Shown: positions 8,112 through 14,857 of the stretch, in pieces | How the letters are laid out: each line of letters opens with the position of its first letter | How positions within the stretch are numbered: the first letter of the stretch is position 1 | Source of the DNA: PALSA-505 sp035308365 | GTDB taxonomy: Bacteria > Actinomycetota > Actinomycetes > Streptosporangiales > Streptosporangiaceae | Reading direction: 5' to 3' | Assembly: GCA_035308365.1 (NCBI GenBank) | Contig: DATGGU010000125.1 | Coordinates: forward strand, 1 to 44,815 | Length of the DNA: 44,815 bases | Made by a program: the position numbers and the translations under genes | The notes under the pieces: generated by a model | Told to the model about the DNA's origin: nothing | Database searches by the model: none | What the model saw: the letters and a program-made list of their open reading frames with translations, nothing else

Positions 8112-9266
8112 CTACGGGCCGACGACCCAGCTGCGGCGCTGGGCGGCCAGCTCGTTGACCAGGCTTGCCGAGCCGCGGTCCTTGGCCAGCAGCCGTTCCC
8201 GTTCGGTGATCGGGATTACCCACAGCCAGCGGACCGGGTCGCCGCCGAACGAGAATCCCGACAGGTCCGGCACGTCCGGGCCGACCAGCCCGCCGGGGTC
8301 GTCGAGCAGCAGCACTGCCTCGTTGCCGCCGCCCAGTGGGAACGTCGCGGGCTTGTGGTACCAGCGCACGCTGTGCCCCGGGCCGAACCACGTTACCGCC
8401 CGCCAGGGATACTGAGCCAGCCAGAGGAACACCCGGGCCGCCTGGGGGCTGGGCAGGGTGGTCGCCATCACCAGCTCGATCCGGGTGTAGGCGCTCGCTT
8501 CCTCAACGAACTGCTCGACCACCGGCATCCGCTGGCAGCTCATCCCGACCGTGGACAGTACCGTGTAGGGCCGGGCCGGGCTGGCCGGGCGCTCGGAGAC
8601 TCCTACCACGGGCAGTTTGCCCGCGCCGGCGTCCCAGTAATGTGAGCCGGGGCCCAGCTTGTTCAGCAGATGGCCGAGGGCGGCCTGCTGGAAGCCGCCC
8701 CAGGAACCGGCGGTCTCCCGCCACTCCCAGAACGCGCTGGCCTGCTGCGCCCGCGGGCCGAGGCCTTCCATGGCGTCGTCCAGCGACCAGCCGAACGGCG
8801 TCTGGCCGATGATGTCCCGGCTGTAGCCGGGCATACCCTTGGTCATGTCGGCCCAGCCGGGGATCACCGCGAGCAACTGGCCGTTCTCCAGCACGGCGGC
8901 CCCGTCGCCCTCCTCGAACCACAGGACGGTGAGGCTGCCCGGGTCGAGTCGCGGGCGGCCGAACGGATGCTTGGTGTGCGCGAGCGGCATCACCGGCGCC
9001 CGGCCCGAGTTCAGCCGGCCGAGGTCGGTCGTGGGCGGGGCCGGCTGATGATTGGCGATCCAGGTGGCGGCGACGGGGGACGATTCGTCGTTCAGATACG
9101 CGGCCGTGGTGATCCCATCACACTCGACGATCATGCGGCGGCTCTCGTAGGGACTCGTGCTCTCCACAAGGATTTCGGGATCCGGCTGTCCGGCCCGCGC
9201 GCGCATCTTCGCCATAGAAGGAAATCTACTAACTTGGCCGTGCGCGCCAGGCATTAAGGGCGACAT
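8112..9266 (-). CDS. Suppressor-of-fused (SUFU) domain protein
   Basis: 384-aa protein. The C-terminal half (about residues 234-377) matches the bacterial SUFU-like fold: YTVLSTVGMSCQRMP, RIELVMATTLP, an aromatic middle (YPWRAVTWFGPGHSVRW), LLLDDPGGL and the ending WLWVIPITERERLLAKDRGS. The N-terminal 200 residues are not recognised; they include VLWFEEGDGAAVLENGQLLA and a Trp-rich stretch. Bacterial SUFU proteins have no settled function; some occur as immunity-like or standalone proteins. ATG 9266 is chosen because the minus strand reads AAGGGGAAACA just before it; in-frame starts at 9215 and 9206 lack such a site. It is divergent from rlmN across 74 bp. No signal peptide is seen. Confidence 0.82.
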   Translation of the reverse strand: MSPLMPGAHGQVSRFPSMAKMRARAGQPDPEILVESTSPYESRRMIVECDGITTAAYLNDESSPVAATWIANHQPAPPTTDLGRLNSGRAPVMPLAHTKHPFGRPRLDPGSLTVLWFEEGDGAAVLENGQLLAVIPGWADMTKGMPGYSRDIIGQTPFGWSLDDAMEGLGPRAQQASAFWEWRETAGSWGGFQQAALGHLLNKLGPGSHYWDAGAGKLPVVGVSERPASPARPYTVLSTVGMSCQRMPVVEQFVEEASAYTRIELVMATTLPSPQAARVFLWLAQYPWRAVTWFGPGHSVRWYHKPATFPLGGGNEAVLLLDDPGGLVGPDVPDLSGFSFGGDPVRWLWVIPITERERLLAKDRGSASLVNELAAQRRSWVVGP

Positions 9267-9340
9267 TGTTTCCCCTTCGCGACCGCATATCATGAACGAG
9301 TCCAGCCGCCCGCAAGATCCGTCCGCAGAACGGAGCCCAA

Positions 9341-10447
9341 GTGCAGCTCTCGCAGGCGGCGGCATCGGGCCGTGGCGCATCTATGGCCAGGCCGCCGCGT
9401 CATCTCGCCGATCTCGACCCGGCCGCGCGGAGGGAAGCCGCGGCGCAGCTTGGTGAGCCGCCTTTTCGCGGCGATCAGTTGTCCCGGCACTATTTTGCCC
9501 GGCTTACCGATGAACCGGATCAGATGACCGATCTGCCCGTCTCGTCCCGCGCTTCGCTTGTCGCCGAGCTGTTGCCCACGTTGCTGACCAGCGTTCGTGA
9601 GCTGAGTTGCGATCAGGGTATGACGAGAAAGACGCTGTGGCGCACCTTTGACGGCGCCTGGGTCGAGTCGGTGCTCATGCGTTATCCCGGCCGGGCGACC
9701 ATGTGCGTTTCCTCACAAGCCGGCTGCGGGATGGGCTGCCCGTTCTGTGCCACCGGGCAGGCGGGGCTGACCCGGAACCTGTCCACCGGGGAGATCGTCG
9801 AGCAGGTGATCGCCGGGGCGCGAGCAGTGGCCTCCGGCTCCGCCGGTGGCCGCCAGGGCAGGCTGTCCAACGTCGTGTTCATGGGCATGGGCGAGCCGCT
9901 GGCCAACTACAGCCGGGTGCTGGCCGCCGTCCGCCGCATCACCGACCCGCAGCCGCACGGCCTTGGCCTGTCCCAGCGGCACGTGACCGTCTCCACGGTG
10001 GGCCTGGTCCCGGCCATGCAGCGGCTGACCGGGGAGGGGCTGGCCGTGACCCTGGCGGTGTCGCTGCACGCCCCGGACGACGAGCTGCGGGACACGCTCG
10101 TGCCGGTGAACCGGCGCTGGCCGGTAACGCAGGTGCTCGGCGCCGCCTGGGGCTACGCCGCCGCGACCGGCCGCCGGATCTCCATCGAGTACGCGCTGAT
10201 CCGCGACATCAACGACCAGGCCTGGCGGGCGGACGCCCTCGGCGTGCTGCTGGCGGGCAAGCTGGCCCATGTGAACCTGATCCCGCTCAACCCCACGCCG
10301 GGCTCGAAGTGGACCGCGTCCGCGCCGGCGACCATGGACACCTTCGTCGCCCGGCTCGAGGCGCACGGCGTCCCGGTCACGATCAGGGACACCCGGGGCA
10401 GCGAGATCGACGGCGCCTGCGGCCAGCTCGCCGCGTCGAGCGTCTGA
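9341..10447 (+). CDS. rlmN: 23S rRNA (adenine-2503-C2)-methyltransferase RlmN
   Basis: 368-aa radical-SAM enzyme that methylates A2503 of 23S rRNA and A37 of some tRNAs. The CxxxCxxC iron-sulfur motif is at C129, C133 and C136 (GCGMGCPFCATG). The two catalytic cysteines expected for the family are present: C122 (RATMCVSSQ) and C360 (GACGQL). Other signatures are SNVVFMGMGEPLANY, VTVSTVGLVPAM, VSLHAPDDELRD and IEYALIRDINDQ. GTG 9341 has GGAG five bases upstream; ATG 9383 is a weaker alternative. A cluster of repeats begins 30 bp after the stop. Confidence 0.96.
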   Translation: MQLSQAAASGRGASMARPPRHLADLDPAARREAAAQLGEPPFRGDQLSRHYFARLTDEPDQMTDLPVSSRASLVAELLPTLLTSVRELSCDQGMTRKTLWRTFDGAWVESVLMRYPGRATMCVSSQAGCGMGCPFCATGQAGLTRNLSTGEIVEQVIAGARAVASGSAGGRQGRLSNVVFMGMGEPLANYSRVLAAVRRITDPQPHGLGLSQRHVTVSTVGLVPAMQRLTGEGLAVTLAVSLHAPDDELRDTLVPVNRRWPVTQVLGAAWGYAAATGRRISIEYALIRDINDQAWRADALGVLLAGKLAHVNLIPLNPTPGSKWTASAPATMDTFVARLEAHGVPVTIRDTRGSEIDGACGQLAASSV

Positions 10448-10477
10448 CCGGTTAGCTGTGCGTTACTCAGAAGTTCA

Positions 10478-10588
10478 GGTTCTTCAAGAAGCCCACTCCG
10501 GCCGCTGCGGTGCCACCTGCACCCCGTCTGATTCAACGTTACGGTTCTTCAAGAAGCCCACTCCGGCCGCTGCGGTGCCACCTGCACC
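10478..10588. repeat. Two-copy tandem repeat A after rlmN (46-bp core, 65-bp period)
   Basis: Copies at 10478-10523 and 10543-10588 are essentially identical. Each begins GGTTCTTCAAG and ends in a small hairpin GGTGC-CACCT-GCACC. Together with repeat B they fill most of the 281-bp rlmN-acyltransferase gap. Confidence 0.9.
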
Positions 10589-10594
10589 GGCACT

Positions 10595-10701
10595 CGGGCA
10601 GGCACAAATCGCCTGCCCTCGCTGGCCGGTCTTGAAGAACCTCCACTGGGCACCCGGGCAGGCACAAATCGCCTGTCCTCGCTGGCCGGTCTTGAATAAC
10701 C
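10595..10701. repeat. Two-copy tandem repeat B with conserved hairpin (60-bp period)
   Basis: Copies at 10595-10641 and 10655-10701. Each holds a hairpin GGGCAGGC-ACAAATC-GCCTGCCC. In copy 2 one C of the right arm is T, which still pairs as G-U in RNA. Each ends in CTTGAAGAACC (CTTGAATAACC in copy 2), the reverse complement of the start of repeat A, so the A-A-B-B block is bounded by an 11-bp inverted repeat. Confidence 0.9.
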
Positions 10702-10728
10702 CTTACGGGCCGGTACCGTTATCGGGCG

Positions 10729-11415
10729 ATGTCCTGGAGGTACGAAGTAACCCGCCGCTACCGGCGCGCCGCATGGGTTCTGGTGCACCGGGTGTGGCAG
10801 GGCGTCCAAAATGCGGGAGTTGTGACGGCGGAGACGCCGGCCGGGCGGAAGTTCGCCGGGTTCGGCAACGGCTCGATGATCGCCTTCCCCGGCGGGTCCG
10901 TCTACGGCGAACGCTGGATCGTGCTCGGCGAGGACACGCTGGTCGGCGTGCACGTGACGATGTCCGCGGGGATGCTGCCCGGCCAGGACCTCGGCGCGGT
11001 GCCAGTGTTGCGGATCGGTAACCGCTGCGTGATCGGCCGCGGCAGCCACATCGTCGCGCACCATTCCATCGACATCGGCGACGACGTGTATACCGGCCCC
11101 TATGTCTATATCACCGACCAGAACCACGGCTACGCCGACCCGGAGATGCCCATCGGCCGCCAGGTGCCGACGAACACGGCCGTGTCCATCGGTGCCGGGA
11201 GCTGGCTGGGCGCCGGGGTGATCATCCTTCCCGGCGCCTGCATCGGCCGCAACGTGGTGGTCGCCGCCGGCTCGGTGGTACGTGGTCAGATCCCCGACCG
11301 CTGTGTGGTGGCCGGCGTGCCAGCCAAGATCGTCCGGGAGTACGTGGCGGGCAACGGCTGGTCGCCGCCGCTGCGGGCGCAAGAAGCCCCGCAACAGCAC
11401 GCGGGGTCAGCCTGA
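10729..11415 (+). CDS. Acyltransferase, left-handed beta-helix (hexapeptide) family
   Basis: 228-aa protein with many imperfect hexapeptide turns (LRIGNRCVIGRGSHIVAHHS, IDIGDDVYTGPYVYI, VSIGAGSWLGAGVIILPGA, CIGRNVVVAAGSVV) and the typical finish VVAGVPAKIVR. The TDQNHGY segment supplies the likely catalytic histidine of the maltose/galactoside O-acetyltransferase-like group. It probably transfers an acetyl or other acyl group from CoA to a sugar or cell-surface acceptor; the substrate cannot be read from sequence. The basic N-terminus (YEVTRRYRRAAWVLVHRVW) may be amphipathic. The ATG lies just after the GTTATCGGGCG sequence that follows the repeat block. The C-terminus ends 47 bp before the antitoxin start. 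Confidence 0.85.
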   Translation: MSWRYEVTRRYRRAAWVLVHRVWQGVQNAGVVTAETPAGRKFAGFGNGSMIAFPGGSVYGERWIVLGEDTLVGVHVTMSAGMLPGQDLGAVPVLRIGNRCVIGRGSHIVAHHSIDIGDDVYTGPYVYITDQNHGYADPEMPIGRQVPTNTAVSIGAGSWLGAGVIILPGACIGRNVVVAAGSVVRGQIPDRCVVAGVPAKIVREYVAGNGWSPPLRAQEAPQQHAGSA

Positions 11416-11438
11416 TGTGTTTGGCTCCACGATGGTCG

Positions 11439-11454
11439 CCATATCCGAGTATGG
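11439..11454. promoter_or_regulatory. Dyad upstream of antitoxin (probable autoregulatory operator)
   Basis: CCATA and TATGG arms six bases apart lie 8 bp before the antitoxin ATG, in a short AT-rich patch also containing TATAAG. Ribbon-helix-helix-type antitoxins usually bind such dyads over their own promoters; binding here is inferred. Confidence 0.45.
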
Positions 11455-11461
11455 TATAAGT

Positions 11462-11728
11462 ATGGCGGCCAAGAAGGTGACCATCACTCTCCCGGAAGAG
11501 CTGGTGGAGGCGATCAGCGCGGCGGCGCACGAGGCGGGTGTGCCCGTGTCGCGCCTGGTGGCGAGCGCGGCCGAGCGCGAGCTGCGGCTCAGGGAAGGCC
11601 GCAGGCTGATCGCTGAATGGCAGGCTGAGCACGGCGCGTTCACCGCTGAGGAACTGGCCTCCGTGCGGGCCGAGATGGCGGCCGACGACGCCGAGGCGCT
11701 CGGAGGGGCGGGCAGGCCGGCCGGGTGA
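11462..11728 (+). CDS. Ribbon-helix-helix-type antitoxin (VapB-like)
   Basis: 88-aa protein. The N-terminus KKVTITLPEELVEAISAAA followed by GVPVSRLVASAAEREL reads as a MetJ/Arc/CopG ribbon-helix-helix DNA-binding domain. The acidic, helical C-terminus (EWQAEHGAFTAEEL and an AEMAADD-type stretch) would be the toxin-binding tail. It partners the PIN toxin encoded next; the stop overlaps the toxin GTG (GTGA), the usual co-translation layout. ATG 11462 is preferred over an in-frame ATG at 11429 because it begins exactly at the RHH strand and lies after the dyad. Confidence 0.85.
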   Translation: MAAKKVTITLPEELVEAISAAAHEAGVPVSRLVASAAERELRLREGRRLIAEWQAEHGAFTAEELASVRAEMAADDAEALGGAGRPAG

Positions 11729-12117
11729 GCGTCCCCTACGTCTACGACGCCGGTGTGCTGATCGCTGTCGACTCCAACGATCGCCGGATGTGGGCCCGCC
11801 ACCAGCTGGCTCTCGAAGAAGGGCGCCGGGTCATCGTCCCGGCCATCGTCATAGGGCAGGCTTGGCGGGACAGCCGTCGCCAGGTGGTTCTTGGCCGTTT
11901 CCTGTGGACCTGCGAGATCGAGCCGACGGTCGCGGACGTTGCGAAGGACGCCGGTGCGCTGTGCGGGAAGGCAGGTACCAGTGACGTCGTCGATGCCGTG
12001 GTCGTCGCTGTCGCCCTAGCCCATCAGGCCATTGTGCTCACCAGCGACCCACATGACATCGCCAAGCTGGCCGGTGCGTCCGGGGCCAGGCCAGGACTGG
12101 TCGTTCGGGGTGTTTGA
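11725..12117 (+). CDS. PIN-domain ribonuclease toxin (VapC-like)
   Basis: 130-aa PIN-fold protein. Acidic metal-binding candidates are D8 (VYDAGVLIAVD), D87/D90 (GTSDVVDAVVVA) and D108 (LTSDPHDIAKLA). The position usually filled by glutamate in the second motif is Q45 (VIVPAIVIGQAW), as seen in a group of actinobacterial PIN proteins. VapC toxins cleave tRNA or rRNA and are neutralised by the cognate antitoxin; the target here is unknown. It starts with GTG overlapping the antitoxin stop. The following gene starts about 105 bp later after an AT-rich gap. Confidence 0.87.
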   Translation: MSVPYVYDAGVLIAVDSNDRRMWARHQLALEEGRRVIVPAIVIGQAWRDSRRQVVLGRFLWTCEIEPTVADVAKDAGALCGKAGTSDVVDAVVVAVALAHQAIVLTSDPHDIAKLAGASGARPGLVVRGV

Positions 12118-12224
12118 TCAGGGCGGCCTCGCCGAGCCCGCTGGACCGTAATTTATGTATGAACATCGTATGTGTGCTATGTGAGCATGAAGCGTTGCGA
12201 ATCAGCGGGGGTGGAAGTGTGCAT
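12118..12224 (+). promoter_or_regulatory. AT-rich gap upstream of NdpA-like gene
   Basis: The stretch around 12148-12185 is markedly AT-rich for this genome and carries TATGTA at 12154 and TATGTG at 12169 and 12178. A promoter for the NdpA-like/membrane-protein pair most likely lies here, but I cannot assign -35 and -10 boxes with confidence. Confidence 0.35.
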
Positions 12225-13274
12225 ATGCGCCAGATTGAGAAGGTACGCCTGGAGCGGGCGATACTGCACCAGGTCGAAGCCGGCGCCGGCGGCCTGCGGA
12301 TGTCCAGCCGGGAGCTGCCGCTCGGCGATTCTCCCAAGCTCACCGAATTCCTGGCCGGTCACATTTCGAATGGCCTGAAGGACTCACAGACCAGAGCGGC
12401 GAAGTGGCAGGACCAGCCAGGCACTAACCGGGTGCGAGAGGCCTGCCAGTCGCTGCTTCAGGGGACCCGCGATCTGGTTCCCGCCTCTCAAGAGCTCGCC
12501 ACGGCGCTGCACGACGCCATCGGAGACGACCAGCGGATCGCGCCTGGCGCGCTGGCGGTGGGCATCTACCGCGACGCCGCCGCCAGCGAACTGCACGACG
12601 AGCATTTCGCCGCCCTGGTCAAGCTCGACCCGTCGGACGTGTTCCGGCCGGAATGGCGCACCGACTCCGGCGGGATGAGCTATCTCGTCGTGAGCGAGCT
12701 GCCGGATGTGCTGCCGACGCTTCGCGAGAGGCTGCAGAAGTGCGCCTTCGCGCGGCTGTGGCGGCCCGAAGACGGCTATCACCTGCTGGTGCTCGACCGG
12801 CAGGTGCCTGATGTCTCCGCCAAGTTCTTCATGGACGGCTTCCTGGGCGCCGAGGTGGCCTTCGACGACAAGGCGCTCACCACGAGCCTCTACCGGGCCG
12901 TCAATGCCGTTCGCGAGCGTCTGCAGACAAGCTTGCCCGCCGACCGGCTGGTCGCCCTGGACAAGGCTGCCCAGGGGTTGTTCGCTGGAGTGACCGTCGA
13001 TCTCGCGGAGTGGCTGCCCACCCTGCCGCCTGCCGAGCGTAACGCGATCGACGAGGAGGTAACCAAGCAGCACCTCGACCGTGCCTTCGATATCGACCCA
13101 AAGACACGGGATCGTCTGCTGGGTGGGAAAGTGCGCTATCGCGGCGACAACGGCCTTCGGGTGCAGGTCAACAGGAAAGCCTACGACCAGATGGTGACGC
13201 TGGTTGAGGTGCCGGGCCAGAGCCCACGCCTTTTCCGGGTGACGATCGAGACCAGTACCTGGGTTCCAGAGTGA
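12225..13274 (+). CDS. NdpA/YejK-family nucleoid-associated protein
   Basis: 349-aa protein resembling the 37-kDa nucleoid-associated family (YejK/NdpA). Recognisable points: the N-terminal RLERAILHQVE strand/helix, a mid-protein DGYHLLVLDRQ, the family hallmark AKFFMDGFLGAEVAF near residue 200, and a C-terminal KVRYRGDNGLRVQVNRKAYD, comparable to the GGGLTINFD ending in YejK. The family binds DNA; variants are found beside phage-defence and mobile genes. ATG 12225 gives the canonical N-terminus; GTG 12219 or the upstream in-frame start at 12114 are alternatives. Its stop overlaps the next gene's GTG (GTGA), so the two proteins are probably made as a pair. Its function here is unknown. Confidence 0.8.
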   Translation: MRQIEKVRLERAILHQVEAGAGGLRMSSRELPLGDSPKLTEFLAGHISNGLKDSQTRAAKWQDQPGTNRVREACQSLLQGTRDLVPASQELATALHDAIGDDQRIAPGALAVGIYRDAAASELHDEHFAALVKLDPSDVFRPEWRTDSGGMSYLVVSELPDVLPTLRERLQKCAFARLWRPEDGYHLLVLDRQVPDVSAKFFMDGFLGAEVAFDDKALTTSLYRAVNAVRERLQTSLPADRLVALDKAAQGLFAGVTVDLAEWLPTLPPAERNAIDEEVTKQHLDRAFDIDPKTRDRLLGGKVRYRGDNGLRVQVNRKAYDQMVTLVEVPGQSPRLFRVTIETSTWVPE

Positions 13275-14842
13275 CGCAGCTCAGCAGCGCGCCGCTCATG
13301 TCGTTCCTGTCGGCGCTCAGCCTGCCCTTCGAAGCCATCGAAAAGCCGGAGCACTTGAATATCGGGGCACAGGTCGACGGCCAGACTGTCAAGGATCTCG
13401 ACTATGCCGTCGTTGAGCAGCTGATAGATGGGTATGGGGACTGCCTGACGGCGACGTTCCTGCTGGCGGACCTCCCGGAACTCCAGATCGAACCGGGCAT
13501 AACGCGGGAGGTCTTCGACGCGAGCAAGGGCAACTTCATCAGTGGCAACTCCTACGACCTCCAACTGTGGATCGACAAGTACACGCTTCTCGACCAGGTC
13601 ATGGGGGCGGAAGAGGCACGCCGCAACGTGTACTACTTCTTTGCCATCTCAGTCAGAGGCCTGCTCGCCCAGGGACTTGACGAGCTGGAGCAGGCCATCT
13701 GGGGGGAGAAGACTGAGGCCCGGCGCCTGCTCATCGGTGATGCCAAACCCGGCTTGCAACGCTGCGGCCCGGCGTTCCAGATCGTCGGGGTATCCCAGCT
13801 CGCCGGGCCACTCCCTCCGCTTCTCGCCCTGCCCGCTCCGGTCACCACCGCCATCCAGCGGATGCGCACCGATCGGGTGCAGCAGATCAGCTGGGACTAC
13901 CAGTGGGTGCAACAACTCACACCCATTCAGCTTCAGCTCGACGGCGAGCCGGGTGGCTCCCAAGTGGAGGAGTTGTTCGCCGCCGCCTATGTCCAGCTCT
14001 GCCTGCTCTACACCTGCGACCGGGCGCGGCGCCTGCGATCGGCCGCCGGCGACCGGGAAATCCAGGCCGAGTACATAGGCGGTCAGATCACGGTGATGAT
14101 CAGCGCTCGAGAGAACCAGCCGATCGGGACTGCGCTGACCCGGGTCGCAGCTCAGGGATTCGCTGACCTGATCGACTGGTGTTACCGGCTGCGGGATGAG
14201 GGCGCGGCACGGGACTGGGCAGCCGACCGGCTGCAGTTCACCCAGGTGCGGATCGCTCAGATGCTCGAAACGGTGCCGGTGCCCGACCGGCTGGTCACGC
14301 TCATCGACCACGTTCCCGGCATCCTGTCGGCGCTCGACAACCAATGGCGCGCCTTCATCGAGGACAAGTTCACCCAGTACCTGGACAAGGAACACCAGCT
14401 CGAACGAGTCGTCGACGACGTCGTGATCAACTCCGGCGAGAAGATCACCGCACTCACCAAGAGCCTGGGCGATACGCTGCTCGCCGCTGTTGCCGTGCTC
14501 ATCGGCTCAGCCATAGCGGCAGCATTCAAGGCGCCGTTCAACTCGGCGCTGTTCCGGGTCGGGGTGCTTGCCTATGGCGGATACGTGCTGGTCTTCCCTG
14601 GTCTCTACGGGCTGAGTGCACAGGTCGGCCAATTCCTCGAGATAGGAAAGGTGTTCGGCCACGAGCGAGGGCGCTTTGACAGGCTTCTGGGGGAAGAGCA
14701 GACCGGCCAGATTGTTGGCGACCGCATAGCGCACGCCAGGAACCGATACTGGCGATGGTTCGGCTTCACGGTGCTCGGCTATACCATTGCGATCACCGCA
14801 GCCATCGTGGCCGCGATTGTAGTTCCCTCGATCGTCACTTGA
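13271..14842 (+). CDS. Unrecognised protein with C-terminal three-TM region
   Basis: 523 aa, no family recognised. The first 390 residues look soluble and mixed alpha/beta, with a helical middle (VEELFAAAYVQLCLLYTCDR) and a stretch of amphipathic helices before the membrane. The C-terminus has three hydrophobic segments: about 399-418 (LLAAVAVLIGSAIAAAF), 427-448 (FRVGVLAYGGYVLVF) and 495-520 (WFGFTVLGYTIAITAAIVAA). Translation starts by GTG overlapping the NdpA-like stop. A cytosolic sensor or effector domain tethered to the membrane and coupled to a DNA-binding protein is the simplest reading, similar in logic (not in sequence) to two-gene membrane/DNA-binding defence pairs. It ends 15 bp from the convergent nuclease-like gene. 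Confidence 0.75.
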   Translation: MTQLSSAPLMSFLSALSLPFEAIEKPEHLNIGAQVDGQTVKDLDYAVVEQLIDGYGDCLTATFLLADLPELQIEPGITREVFDASKGNFISGNSYDLQLWIDKYTLLDQVMGAEEARRNVYYFFAISVRGLLAQGLDELEQAIWGEKTEARRLLIGDAKPGLQRCGPAFQIVGVSQLAGPLPPLLALPAPVTTAIQRMRTDRVQQISWDYQWVQQLTPIQLQLDGEPGGSQVEELFAAAYVQLCLLYTCDRARRLRSAAGDREIQAEYIGGQITVMISARENQPIGTALTRVAAQGFADLIDWCYRLRDEGAARDWAADRLQFTQVRIAQMLETVPVPDRLVTLIDHVPGILSALDNQWRAFIEDKFTQYLDKEHQLERVVDDVVINSGEKITALTKSLGDTLLAAVAVLIGSAIAAAFKAPFNSALFRVGVLAYGGYVLVFPGLYGLSAQVGQFLEIGKVFGHERGRFDRLLGEEQTGQIVGDRIAHARNRYWRWFGFTVLGYTIAITAAIVAAIVVPSIVT

Positions 14843-14857
14843 CGTGTACGTCCGGCA

